Shown: piece after piece, positions 41,295 to 49,191 of the stretch | Numbering within the stretch: position 1 is the first letter of the stretch | How the letters are laid out: each line of letters starts with the position of its first letter | Assembly: GCF_008365295.1 (NCBI RefSeq) | Contig: NZ_CP043505.1 | Coordinates: forward strand, 930,001 to 994,000 | Direction: 5' to 3' | Source: Agromyces intestinalis | Lineage (GTDB): Bacteria; Actinomycetota; Actinomycetes; Actinomycetales; Microbacteriaceae | Length of the DNA: 64,000 nucleotides | The notes under the pieces: model-generated | Database searches by the model: none | The model's input: only the letters and a program-made list of their open reading frames with translations | Told to the model about the DNA's origin: nothing | Position numbers and translations under genes: made by a program

Positions 41295-42758
41295 CTACTC
41301 GCGCAGCGACGCGGGCGGAACGATCTCACCCTCGAGCGTGCGCACCCACCGCGCGCGCGTCGCACGGAACTCGGCGTGCGTCGCGAAGCGGTAGCGGTAC
41401 GCCAGCACGCGCACCCATCGCGGTCGCTCGCCGCCGAACGGGTCGTGTGCGATGAGACGCAGCGTCGCGGCATCCGCCTCGAGCAGCCGCAGCAGGAACC
41501 GCTCGAACCAGGGCTCCCATCTGCGCCCCAGCGGCAGGAACCACATCAGCCAGTCGAGCCGCAGGTGGTACGGCGCCCACTGCCGCGGCACGGCGCGCAC
41601 GTCGCCGGGCTTGCCCTTGAATTCGTACTCGCGCCAGTGCGCCTCGGGATCGTCGGGATCCGTGGCATCCGTGCCTTCGACGACGTACTCGATGCGACGC
41701 TTCGTGACGGTGCCGAACGCGCCGTATGCGTTGCCGAGCATGAACCGGTTGAAGCTCGCGTTCATGAGCTGGTGATTCGAGCACAGGTTGCGAAGCGGCG
41801 CCCAGGCGAGCACCAGGAACAGGCCGGATGCCACGAGCACCACGATCGCCCACCACAGCGGCGTCGTAGCGGCTTCGACACCGAGGTCGGCGGGGATCGC
41901 GGGGATCGTCCAGTGCCACGCCGAGTCGGTGATCGCGGAGGCGGCCAGCACGACGGTGATCCAGTTCAGCCACGCGAAGTTGCCGGTGAGGATGAGCCAG
42001 AACTGCGTGAGCACGATCACCGCCGCGGCCGCGCTGGCGACGGGCCCCGGCACGAACAGCAGGAACGGCACCGCGAGCTGCGCGACGTGGTTGCCCACGA
42101 CCTCGAGTCGGTGGAACCACGGCGGCAGCAGGTGCGCCTGCCGGCTGAACGGCCCCGGCATCGGCTGCGTCTCGTGGTGGAACATCAGCGCGGTCAGGTC
42201 GCGCCACTCGCGCCCGCCGCGGATCTTGATCATGCCCGCCCCGAACTCGAGGCGGAAAACCAGCCACCACACCGCGATCAGGATCAGCAGTGGCGGTGGC
42301 TCGTGCACCGAGCCGAGGAACGCGACCGTGAACAGCGCTTCGCACAGCAGCATCTCCCAGCCGAACCCGTAGAACGTCTGCCCCACCACCACGATCGACA
42401 GGTAGAGCAGCCAGATCGCGAGGAAGACGAGGAGCGGCACCCAGGGCGGGCCGAGTTGCGGCAGCCCCAAGACGACGGATGCTCCGAGCGCGATGCCGAT
42501 CGTCGCGACCGCGACGAGCCGCCGGTCGGTGTAGCCCCAGCGGAACAGGCTCGGCCCGCGCAGCCGCCCACCGGTCGCGCGCACGAGCTGCGGCACCGGC
42601 AGCAGCCCGTGCTCGCCGAGCAGCGGCCGGAACTGGTTCAGCGTCGACCAGAACGCGACCACCGCGATCGCAGCGACCCCGCGCTGCAGCACCTGCCGGC
42701 CGATCTCGTGGTCGCCGGCGCCGAGCCAGCCGAGCCAGCCGAGCCAGTCCATGACCAC
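41295..42758 (-). CDS. Lipase maturation factor family membrane protein
   Basis: 487 residues. Many hydrophobic helices in the first 330 residues, then a soluble beta-rich C terminus. GRLRGPSLFRWGYTDRR, FYGFGWEMLLCEALF, FRLEFGAGMIKIRGGREWRDLTALMFHHETQPMPGP, and C-terminal YEFKGKPGDVRAVPRQWAPYHLRLDWLMWF are LMF1-family blocks. In animals LMF1 helps fold lipases; the bacterial role is not known. The start is GTG at 42758 or ATG at 42752; both give the same helix. The N terminus is coded by a 9-bp tandem repeat (WLG x3). It lies 19 bases after the NUDIX gene, so the two may be cotranscribed. Confidence 0.9.
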   Translation of the reverse strand: MVMDWLGWLGWLGAGDHEIGRQVLQRGVAAIAVVAFWSTLNQFRPLLGEHGLLPVPQLVRATGGRLRGPSLFRWGYTDRRLVAVATIGIALGASVVLGLPQLGPPWVPLLVFLAIWLLYLSIVVVGQTFYGFGWEMLLCEALFTVAFLGSVHEPPPLLILIAVWWLVFRLEFGAGMIKIRGGREWRDLTALMFHHETQPMPGPFSRQAHLLPPWFHRLEVVGNHVAQLAVPFLLFVPGPVASAAAAVIVLTQFWLILTGNFAWLNWITVVLAASAITDSAWHWTIPAIPADLGVEAATTPLWWAIVVLVASGLFLVLAWAPLRNLCSNHQLMNASFNRFMLGNAYGAFGTVTKRRIEYVVEGTDATDPDDPEAHWREYEFKGKPGDVRAVPRQWAPYHLRLDWLMWFLPLGRRWEPWFERFLLRLLEADAATLRLIAHDPFGGERPRWVRVLAYRYRFATHAEFRATRARWVRTLEGEIVPPASLRE

Positions 42759-42777
42759 GCCGATCCCGTGCGTCCCG

Positions 42778-43503
42778 TCAGAACGAGTTGAGGTACACCC
42801 AGGGCAGGCGGTCCATCATGAGCCGGTGCCGGTCGAGGTCGGCGTCGGGCGCGTCGTCGGGCACGGCCGGTCGGTCGGCATGCTCGCCGTCGGCGTCGAA
42901 CTCGGCGTCCTCCTGCCACACGATGACGGTGCGATCGCGCTGGAACCGCGACACATACGGCCGGATGTCACGACTCGCGAGCTCCCGCAGCGCCTGGTCG
43001 ACCGACTCGGCGCGCTGCAGGGTGTGCAGCGTCACCCACGTCGGCGGCCACAGCGTCATGCCGCCCTGCGCGTGCCGGTCGAGGGCGTCGACCGGGCGGA
43101 TCCACTCGACCGCCATCACCTCGTCGGGCGCCGGCCGCAGTTCGCCGTCGGGAACGCGGACCGCGAAGAACGTGGTGATGAGCCGCTTCTGGGCGCCTTC
43201 GGGCGGGGTCCACCGCGAGAACGGCACGAGGTCGGCCGGGTCGACGTCGAGGCCGACCTCCTCGCGAGTCTCGCGCGCGGCGGCGCGGCGGGCCGCCCAC
43301 TCGCTGTGTTCGGCGTCGCCGCCGAGGTCCTCCTCGTCGACTGCGCCGCCCGGGAACACCCAGGCCCCCGCGAACGACCCGCGGTCACGCGGACGCTCGG
43401 CCAGCAGCACCTCGACCCCGAGCTCGCCGTCACGCAGCAGCACGACCGTGGCCGCGTGCCCGGCGGCGGTGCCGGCGGCGAGCGTCTCAAGATCGCTCTC
43501 CAT
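42778..43503 (-). CDS. NUDIX hydrolase
   Basis: 241 residues. The ATG at 43503 is chosen because the longer frame reads through the palindromic repeat upstream. The NUDIX box is present in a relaxed form (GGAVDEEDLGG... AARRAAARETREEVGLDV) after WVFPGG; the large insertion between the Gly and the REVxEE core is typical of the CoA-pyrophosphatase-like/uncharacterised group. FFAVRVPDGELRPAPDEVMAVEWIRP is the usual later block. The C terminus ends in LPWVYLNSF. Substrate unknown. Confidence 0.88.
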   Translation of the reverse strand: MESDLETLAAGTAAGHAATVVLLRDGELGVEVLLAERPRDRGSFAGAWVFPGGAVDEEDLGGDAEHSEWAARRAAARETREEVGLDVDPADLVPFSRWTPPEGAQKRLITTFFAVRVPDGELRPAPDEVMAVEWIRPVDALDRHAQGGMTLWPPTWVTLHTLQRAESVDQALRELASRDIRPYVSRFQRDRTVIVWQEDAEFDADGEHADRPAVPDDAPDADLDRHRLMMDRLPWVYLNSF

Positions 43504-43530
43504 GCGCTCCAGCGTAGGCCGCTCCCCACC

Positions 43531-43620
43531 GCTGGTCGAGTAGCGCGAAGCGCGTATCGAGACCCCGCGACATGGCTCACCGGGTCTCGATACGGTCGCT
43601 GCGCTCCCTACTCGACCAGC
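43531..43620. repeat. Dispersed-type palindromic repeat in a divergent promoter gap
   Basis: Outer arms GCTGGTCGAGTAG (43531-43543) and complement (43608-43620), inner arms GTATCGAGACCC (43554-43565) and complement (43582-43593), with a 16-base centre. I recognise this kind of sequence (GGTCTCGATAC...CTACTCGACCAGC) as frequently seen between genes in Microbacteriaceae and related actinobacteria. It occupies most of the gap between the NUDIX and MBL genes, so their promoters must overlap it. Confidence 0.85.
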
Positions 43621-43646
43621 GGAAGGCTGCGGGTAGGCTGCCGCGC

Positions 43647-44408
43647 ATGGAGCATCCCTCGGTCGCGCTCGTGCGCGCCCCGAACCCCGGCCCGATGACG
43701 CTCGACGGCACGAACTCGTACGTGCTGCGGGCGCCCGGGGCATCCGGTTGCGTCGTCGTCGACCCGGGCCCGCTCGACGACGCCCACCTCGACGCGCTCG
43801 CCGCGCATGGCCCGGTCGAGCTGATCCTGCTCACCCACCACCACCACGATCACAGCGATGCGATCGACGCGTTCCACACGCGCACGGGCGCGCCGGTGCG
43901 CGCGATCGACCCCACGTGGTGCCGCGACGCCTCCCCCGTCGTCGACGGCGAGCGCATCGCCGTGGCGGGGCTCGAGGTCGAGATCCTCGCAACGCCCGGG
44001 CACACCGCCGACTCCCTCTGCGTGCTGCTCGCCGACGAGGGCGAGCACGGCGCGGTGCTCACGGGCGACACCGTGCTCGGCAGCGGCACGACGATCATCG
44101 CCGACCCCGACGGCGCGCTCGGGCCCTACCTCGATTCGCTCGCGCGTCTGCGCGAGCTCGGCACGCCGGGCCCGGTCGCGGTGCTGCCGGGTCACGGCCC
44201 CGAGTTGCCCGACCTGCGGGCGATCTGCGAGGCGTACCTCGCCCACCGCGAGGAGCGGCTCGATCAGGTGCGCGCGGCGCTCGCCGCGATCGGGCCGGAT
44301 GCCTCGACCGAAGCCGTGACCGACATCGTGTACGGCGACGTCGACCCGGCGGTCAGGTTCGCGGCCGAGGCATCCGTGCGCGCTCAGCTGGCGTACCTTC
44401 GGGCATGA
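43647..44408 (+). CDS. MBL-fold metallo-hydrolase
   Basis: 253 residues; the ATG at 43647 starts MEHPSVALVRAPNPGPMTLDGTNSYVL, and earlier codons lie in the repeat. The metal motif is THHHHDHSDA (HxHxDH), followed by TPGHTADSLCVLL, LTGDTVLGSG and VLPGHGPE. The C-terminal HREERLDQVRAAL block is the LACTB2-like winged helix. Human LACTB2 is an RNase and hydroxyacylglutathione hydrolase-like proteins share the fold, so substrate is open. Confidence 0.9.
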   Translation: MEHPSVALVRAPNPGPMTLDGTNSYVLRAPGASGCVVVDPGPLDDAHLDALAAHGPVELILLTHHHHDHSDAIDAFHTRTGAPVRAIDPTWCRDASPVVDGERIAVAGLEVEILATPGHTADSLCVLLADEGEHGAVLTGDTVLGSGTTIIADPDGALGPYLDSLARLRELGTPGPVAVLPGHGPELPDLRAICEAYLAHREERLDQVRAALAAIGPDASTEAVTDIVYGDVDPAVRFAAEASVRAQLAYLRA

Positions 44409-44413
44409 CGCGA

Positions 44414-44442
44414 GGGCGCCGGCTCCCCCAAGCCGACGCCCC
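44414..44442. terminator. Hairpin between convergent MBL and DUF1540 genes
   Basis: GGGCG-C-CGGCT pairs with AGCCG-A-CGCCC around a C-rich 6-base loop, starting 5 bases past the MBL stop codon and 15 bases from the DUF1540 stop. Probably bidirectional. Confidence 0.6.
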
Positions 44443-44456
44443 CGCGAGTCGTTCGC

Positions 44457-44759
44457 TCAGCGGGGCTGATAGGTGAGGCAGTCGGCAGCGTCGGCGCCGG
44501 GGCCGACGCGCACGGCGGCCGCGGTGCACTCGAGCGAGGAGTTGTGCACGCACTCGGCGCGCTGGCAGGCGCCGACGTGCGACACCACCTTGTCGAGCCC
44601 GCCCTTCGAGCCGAGCGGGATGAACGTGGCGCACTCGGCGTCGCCGACGCCGCCGGCGATGGTGACCGCGGCGGCGTGACAGCTCGAGTGGTCGTTGTAG
44701 CTGCACCCGAGCACCGCGCACTCGCTGACTCGGGGCAGGTCGTCGATGGTCATGCTCAT
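44457..44759 (-). CDS. DUF1540 cysteine-rich small protein
   Basis: 100 residues with two DUF1540 units, each with four conserved cysteines: about 14-44 (CAVLGCSYNDHSSCHAAAVTI...CATF) and about 64-96 (CQRAECVHNSSLECTAAAVRV...CLTY). The domain looks made for metal binding, and its function is not established. The start ATG follows CCGGAGGCCCCTC. A strong DtxR-like iron box lies about 100 bases upstream, so iron control is likely. Confidence 0.88.
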   Translation of the reverse strand: MSMTIDDLPRVSECAVLGCSYNDHSSCHAAAVTIAGGVGDAECATFIPLGSKGGLDKVVSHVGACQRAECVHNSSLECTAAAVRVGPGADAADCLTYQPR

Positions 44760-44859
44760 GAGGGGCCTCCGGACGCTCGTCGTTGCGCCCGATGGTACGC
44801 CGATGCCGCCGCATCCGATAGCAAGGCGAGCCTGATTTTTCGCAGGTCAGGGGGTGTTT

Positions 44860-44878
44860 TCAGGTAAGGCTAGCCTCA
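44860..44878. promoter_or_regulatory. DtxR/IdeR-type iron box
   Basis: TCAGGTAAGGCTAGCCTCA matches the classical DtxR operator (TTAGGTTAGGCTAACCTAA) at 15 of 19 positions and is palindromic (AGGT-aAGGCTAGCCTc-ACCT). A weaker half-like AAGGCGAGCCT lies at about 44823-44833. It stands between the DUF1540 gene and the small lipoprotein gene, which diverge, so it may control either or both. Score and symmetry are seen; the regulator is inferred. Confidence 0.75.
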
Positions 44879-45017
44879 CCTGCCCGACGCTCCCGACGAT
44901 TGGCGGGGTCGTTCGGTTGGGCCGCTCGGGTCTCTATCCGACCGCGATCCGGCATCGGTCGGGCAACGATCGATCGCCGAGCTCGAGCGGATGCCTCGTG
45001 CACGGCAGGCTCGGATC

Positions 45018-45452
45018 ATGCACCGGATCCTGCGATCGACGATCGCCGCGCTCGTGCTCGCTCCGCTGCTCTCGGGATGCGGGGGCTTCATGATCGCGTG
45101 TCCGGCGATCGGCTACCTCAACACCCTCGAGGTCGGGCTCTCGGGGGCGCGGTCGGGCGAGGTGGCGCTGGTCGAGTTGTGCGACGAGTTCGGATGCTCC
45201 GTGCCGGGCCCGACCGCGGCGGCGGATCCGCCGACCGCGGGCCCGTGGTACTCCGGCGAGGATCTCGGCACGGGAGCCTGGCGCTTCACGCTCGACATGT
45301 CGGCCCCCGAGGAGTTCGAGCTCATCGCGTACGGACCCGGCGTCACCGAGCTCGCCCGCGAGTCGTTCACCGCCGAGTGGCACCGCGTGGGCGGCTCCGC
45401 GAAGTGCGGCGGCCCGATGGCGACCGGCCCCGTCGAGTTCGTCATCGACTGA
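45018..45452 (+). CDS. Small secreted lipoprotein of unknown function
   Basis: 144 residues from the ATG that gives a compact lipoprotein signal (MHRILRSTIAALVLAPLLSGC, lipidated C21); an ATG 27 bases earlier is possible. The mature protein has a few conserved-looking cysteines (GCGGF, CPAIGYL, CDEFGCSVPG, KCGG) and a beta-rich, immunoglobulin-like pattern. I do not recognise the family. It may share the iron-box region with the divergent DUF1540 gene. Confidence 0.75.
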   Translation: MHRILRSTIAALVLAPLLSGCGGFMIACPAIGYLNTLEVGLSGARSGEVALVELCDEFGCSVPGPTAAADPPTAGPWYSGEDLGTGAWRFTLDMSAPEEFELIAYGPGVTELARESFTAEWHRVGGSAKCGGPMATGPVEFVID

Positions 45453-45498
45453 GCCGCACCCGCTCGCCGAAGCAACCGGTCTCGGGCAGGATGGGCGC

Positions 45499-46515
45499 AT
45501 GGATGCCCCAGCCGCCCTCGAGGAGATCGCGCGCCTGCTCGAGCAGGAGCTCGCGAACCCGTTCAAGGCGAAGGCGTTCCGGCGCGCGCTCGCCGTGGTC
45601 GAGTCGCTGTCGGCCGACGAGGTCGCGGCGAAGCTCGCCGACGGCAGCCTCAAGCGCACTCCGGGCATCGGCGACACGACGTACGAGGTGATCGCCGAGG
45701 CATCCGCCGGTGCGGTGCCGGCCTACCTCGCCGACCTGCGCGAGAAGGCCGGGGTCGGCGCCGCCCGCACCGGGCTGCACGCACTGCTGCGGGCAGACCT
45801 GCACTGCCACAGCGAGTGGTCCGACGGCACGACGTCGATCGCCGCGATGGCGCACGCGGCCGCGGCGGCCGGGCTCGAGTACTTCGCGCTCACCGACCAC
45901 TCGCCCAGCCTGCGCGTCGCGAACGGGCTGACCGCCGAGCGCCTCGCCTCGCAGCTCGAGATCGTCGAGGCGCTGAACGCGTCGGGCGAGCTCGGGGTGC
46001 GAATCCTGCCGGGCATCGAGGTCGACATCCTCGAAGACGGCTCGCTCGACCAGACCCCCGAGATGCTCGACCGGCTCGACGTCGTCGTCGCGAGCGTGCA
46101 CTCCAAGCTGCGCTCACCCGGCGAGGCGATGACCGAGCGGATGCTCCGAGCCGTCGCCGACCCGCACACGAACGTGCTCGGGCACTGTACGGGCCGGCTC
46201 GTCCGCGGCTCGCGTGGCACGCGCCCGCAGTCCGAGTTCGACGCCGAGGCGGTATTCGCGGCGTGCGCGGCGAACGGGGTCGCGGTCGAGATCAACTCGC
46301 GGCCCGAGCGCGAGGATCCGCCCGACGAGCTGATCGCGCTGGCGCTCGGCGCCGGCTGCCTGTTCTCGATCGACAGCGACGGGCACGCGCCCGGCCACTA
46401 CGCGTTCCTCCGCCTGGGCGCGGCGCGCGCCGAGACCGCCGGCATCCCGTCCGAGCGCATCGTGACGACCTGGCCCGTCGACGACCTGCTGGCGTGGTCG
46501 CGTCGCAACCGCTGA
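45499..46515 (+). CDS. PHP-domain phosphoesterase with PolX-like N terminus
   Basis: 338 residues. Residues 1-75 look like the helix-hairpin-helix 8-kDa region of family X polymerases (NPFKAKAFRRALAVVESL ... LKRTPGIGDTTYEVIAEA). The PHP domain follows directly (ADLHCHSEWSDGTTS, FALTDHSPSLRVANG, LPGIEVDILEDG, ASVHSKL, LGHCTGRLV, EINSRP, SIDSDGHAPG), with all expected metal-binding His/Asp/Glu. The polymerase palm of bacterial PolX is absent, so this is a shortened derivative. A DNA-end or histidinol-phosphate-type phosphoesterase is possible. Confidence 0.88.
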   Translation: MDAPAALEEIARLLEQELANPFKAKAFRRALAVVESLSADEVAAKLADGSLKRTPGIGDTTYEVIAEASAGAVPAYLADLREKAGVGAARTGLHALLRADLHCHSEWSDGTTSIAAMAHAAAAAGLEYFALTDHSPSLRVANGLTAERLASQLEIVEALNASGELGVRILPGIEVDILEDGSLDQTPEMLDRLDVVVASVHSKLRSPGEAMTERMLRAVADPHTNVLGHCTGRLVRGSRGTRPQSEFDAEAVFAACAANGVAVEINSRPEREDPPDELIALALGAGCLFSIDSDGHAPGHYAFLRLGAARAETAGIPSERIVTTWPVDDLLAWSRRNR

Positions 46516-46555
46516 CGCCGCGCACGGGCGCGCGCCCGCAAGCGCGCACCCGAAC

Positions 46556-46750
46556 TCAGGCCGGCGCGTTGTCGGGGTCGACCGTTTCGGCGGTGTCGGC
46601 CTCGACCGCGTTGTCGACGTCGAGGTCGTCGGCGTTGGGGCCGTTCACCTCGGGCACCTCGTCCTCCGCGGCGGCGTCGGGCTCGGTGCCGGGTTCGGGC
46701 GACGTCGCCGCCACGCGCTCCAGCCAGTCGTCGTGCTGTCGGTCGCTCAT
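46556..46750 (-). CDS. Small acidic protein, hypothetical
   Basis: 64 residues behind GAGAGGCGAACCG. Very acidic and probably disordered (SPEPGTEPDAAAEDEVPEVN ... DPDNAPA) after a short helix MSDRQHDDWLERVAA. It has GC-ending codons like its neighbours and a good ribosome site, so it is likely real; function unknown. Confidence 0.6.
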   Translation of the reverse strand: MSDRQHDDWLERVAATSPEPGTEPDAAAEDEVPEVNGPNADDLDVDNAVEADTAETVDPDNAPA

Positions 46751-46918
46751 CGGTTCGCCTCTCGATCGGATGCCCCGAGCCTGACCCGTTCGCCCGCCCC
46801 CGGCAACGCCTTGACGCACACGCGCGGGTGTGACATCCGCCGAACGGATGGCCACGCGAGCGCGTCGACGGCAGAATGGGCCCCGGGGGCGCACTGCGGC
46901 GCCGGCGAGGAGGAACCG

Positions 46919-47029
46919 ATGACCACCGAAGCGATGCTCTGGGCAGCGCTCGCCACGATCGGAGCGGTCGGCGGCGTGCTGCTGCTCGCCGCCCTGTGGG
47001 CGCTCGTGAGGGCCCCGAAGCGCGACTGA
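46919..47029 (+). CDS. 36-residue single-TM small protein
   Basis: MTTEAMLWAALATIGAVGGV then LLLAALWALVRAPKRD: one hydrophobic helix with a basic tail, behind an excellent ribosome site (GAGGAGGAACCG). The stop codon is 1 base before the start of a NUDIX gene, so the two are coupled. It could be a small membrane regulator or subunit. No homologue is known to me. Confidence 0.6.
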   Translation: MTTEAMLWAALATIGAVGGVLLLAALWALVRAPKRD

Positions 47030-47030
47030 G

Positions 47031-47513
47031 ATGGCGGTCCGCAGCGCCGGGCTGCTGCTGGTCCGCCGCGCGCGCGTGCTCGAGGTGTACCTCGCGCACC
47101 TCGGCGGCCCGTTCTGGGCGCGCAAGACCGAGGGAGCCTGGTCGATTCCGAAGGGCGAGGTCGAGCCGGGCGAAGACGAAGCCGCAGCCGCCCGGCGCGA
47201 GTTCGCGGAGGAGATCGGCGCAGCCCCGCCCGCGAGCCCGCTCGTCGACCTCGGCGAGGTGCGGTACTCGTCGGGCAAGGTCGTGCACGTCTTCGCGCTC
47301 GAGGTCGACGACTTCGGCGTCGACCGGGTCGTGAGCAACGAGTTCGAGCTCGAGTGGCCGCCGCGGTCGGGCCGAAGGCAGCGGTTCCCCGAGATCGACG
47401 ATGCCGGATGGTTCGGGCTCGACGCCGCGCGGCCGCTGCTGTCGTCGGGGCAGCGACCGGCGCTCGACCTGGTCGCGCAACGATTCGGCAACGAGGGGCT
47501 CTCAACTCCGTAA
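47031..47513 (+). CDS. NUDIX hydrolase (small)
   Basis: 160 residues. The canonical NUDIX box is present (GEVEPGEDEAAAARREFAEEIGA, matching Gx5Ex7REUxEExGU). PFWARKTEGAWSIPKGE upstream and FPEIDDAGWFGLDAARPLL downstream are those of the YqaJ/Ap4A-like DUF4743-type small NUDIX proteins of actinobacteria. Starts 1 base after the small TM gene. Substrate not predictable. Confidence 0.9.
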   Translation: MAVRSAGLLLVRRARVLEVYLAHLGGPFWARKTEGAWSIPKGEVEPGEDEAAAARREFAEEIGAAPPASPLVDLGEVRYSSGKVVHVFALEVDDFGVDRVVSNEFELEWPPRSGRRQRFPEIDDAGWFGLDAARPLLSSGQRPALDLVAQRFGNEGLSTP

Positions 47514-47565
47514 CAAGGGCCCGCGAACCGCCCGGGCCGCCGCACGCGACCGGCACCATGGAAGG

Positions 47566-47922
47566 GTGACCGGGTCGGATGGCGTCGTCCCCTCGCGCGC
47601 CGCCGCGGGGGCGATCGTCGTACCCGCCGTCACCGGCGTTCTCGCCGCGCTCGCGCTGCTCGCCCTCGGCCAGGCGCCCGTCATCTGCAACGGAGTGCAG
47701 GTGTGCGCTGAGCCCGCCAGCCGCTTCGACGTCGCGATCTGGTGGACGGCGATCGTGCTCGTGCTCGCCGCGGCGGCGACCGTGACCGGCGCTCGTGCCA
47801 CGACGTCCCGGCGCGTCCTGCTCGCCCGGGTGCTGTTCGGGCTGCAGGTCGCGGCGACGCTCGTCGGCGCGATCGTGACGCTCGCGGTCGGCGGCTTCAC
47901 GATTCCGCTGTTCTACCTCTGA
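47566..47922 (+). CDS. Small membrane protein, hypothetical
   Basis: 118 residues from a GTG behind GGAAG. Three hydrophobic helices (about 14-36, 56-77, 88-115) with a CNGVQVC motif in the first outer loop that could form a disulfide. Ends 14 bases before the PLP-enzyme start. No family recognised. Confidence 0.65.
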   Translation: MTGSDGVVPSRAAAGAIVVPAVTGVLAALALLALGQAPVICNGVQVCAEPASRFDVAIWWTAIVLVLAAAATVTGARATTSRRVLLARVLFGLQVAATLVGAIVTLAVGGFTIPLFYL

Positions 47923-47936
47923 GTTACGCTCGGAGG

Positions 47937-48998
47937 ATGTCCCACCTGCACCCCGAGACCGTCGCCGTCACCGCCGGTCGCCCCGCGCACGAATCCGACC
48001 AGCCGCTGAACGTGCCGATCCACCTCGCGTCGACCTACGTGGCGGGTGGCGAGCTCGAATACGGCCGGTACGGCAACCCGTCGTGGGCAGCGTTCGAAGA
48101 CGTGCTCGGCGCGCTCGAGGGCGGTCGCTGCATCTCGCTCGCCTCGGGCATCGCCGCGACGTCGGCCGTGCTCGACCTGGTCGCGCCGGGCGGCATCGTC
48201 GTCGCCCCGCGGCACTCGTACACGGGCACCATCCTGCAGCTGGAAGACCGCGCGGCGGCCGGCCGCGTCGTGCTGCGGCTCGTCGACCTCACCGATGCCG
48301 ACGCCGTGATCGCCGCGTGCGAGGGCGCCGCGATGCTCTGGTTCGAGTCGCCGACGAACCCGGCGCTGGAGGTCGCCGACATCGCCGCCCTCACGTCCGG
48401 CGCGCACGCGCACGGCGCGCTCGTGGTGGTCGACAACACGTTCGCGACGCCGCTGCGGCAGAAGCCGCTCGCGCAGGGCGCCGACCTCGTCGTGCACTCG
48501 GCGACGAAGGCGATCTCGGGCCACAGCGACCTCATCATGGGCGCGGTCATCGCCGCCGACGCCGCCCATGCCGAGCAGCTCGTCGCACGCCGGTCGCTGG
48601 GCGGGGCGGTTCCGTCGGCGTTCGAGGCGTTCCTCGCGCTGCGGGGGCTGCGCACCCTCGCGGTGCGGCTCGACCGGGCCGAAGCGACCGCCCGCGAGCT
48701 GGTGAAGCGACTCAGCGACCACCCGCGGCTCGAGCAGGTGCGCTACCCCGGCTTCAGCACGGTCGTGTCGATCGTGGTGCGCGGCGGCGCCGAGGCGGCC
48801 GATGCGCTCACGGGTTCGACGAAGCTCTGGATCCACGCGACGAGCCTCGGCGGCGTCGAGTCGACGTTCGAGCGGCGCCGCCGCTGGGCGGCCGAAGCCG
48901 ACACCATCCCCGCCGGGCTCGTGCGCCTCTCGGTCGGGCTCGAGCATGCCGACGACCTCGCCGACGACCTGATCCGCGCGCTCGACGCGATCGGCTGA
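47937..48998 (+). CDS. Cystathionine gamma-lyase/synthase-like PLP enzyme
   Basis: 353 residues of the Cys/Met metabolism PLP family. The PLP lysine is in [12 protein letters not shown]; other blocks are [53 protein letters not shown] and the C-terminal [18 protein letters not shown]. It is about 30 residues shorter than standard MetB/MetC, mostly before the C-terminal domain, so activity may differ (gamma-lyase, beta-lyase or sulfhydrylase). CGGAGG directly abuts the ATG, an unusually short spacing that suggests either leader coupling to the previous gene or a slightly later true start. Confidence 0.88.
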   Translation: MSHLHPETVAVTAGRPAHESDQPLNVPIHLASTYVAGGELEYGRYGNPSWAAFEDVLGALEGGRCISLASGIAATSAVLDLVAPGGIVVAPRHSYTGTILQLEDRAAAGRVVLRLVDLTDADAVIAACEGAAMLWFESPTNPALEVADIAALTSGAHAHGALVVVDNTFATPLRQKPLAQGADLVVHSATKAISGHSDLIMGAVIAADAAHAEQLVARRSLGGAVPSAFEAFLALRGLRTLAVRLDRAEATARELVKRLSDHPRLEQVRYPGFSTVVSIVVRGGAEAADALTGSTKLWIHATSLGGVESTFERRRRWAAEADTIPAGLVRLSVGLEHADDLADDLIRALDAIG

Positions 48999-49050
48999 GC
49001 GCCGCGGGCTCCGCCACCGGTTCTCATCGTTCCGGTCGGTGTGCGGCCGG

Positions 49051-49116
49051 CGAAAACAGGATGAGCCGGGTCATGCGGCCTCCACAGCGGCCACGACCCG
49101 GCTCATCCTGTTTTCG
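49051..49116. repeat. 66-bp inverted repeat with perfect 22-bp arms between convergent genes
   Basis: Left arm 49051-49072 starts CGAAAACAGGATGAG; its exact complement is at 49095-49116, with a 22-base centre. It lies between the PLP gene and the methyltransferase gene, which converge, so bidirectional termination is plausible. Arms this long and perfect exceed what a terminator needs. Confidence 0.85.
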
Positions 49117-49191
49117 GCATCGGGAGGCAGGATGTCGCCCCCGGAGATGCGGGCCGCGGGCGGAACGGGCGGGGAGCCCGATGCGGATGCC

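Noticed and set aside
39882-42791. 969-codon plus-strand frame opposite the AI-2E and lipase maturation factor genes
   Set aside because: Asp/Arg/His repeats typical of antisense translation; both genes on the other strand have clear families.
43531-43620. Inverted repeat considered as an insertion sequence end or tRNA relic
   Set aside because: No transposase, target duplication or cloverleaf; it is a stand-alone palindrome.
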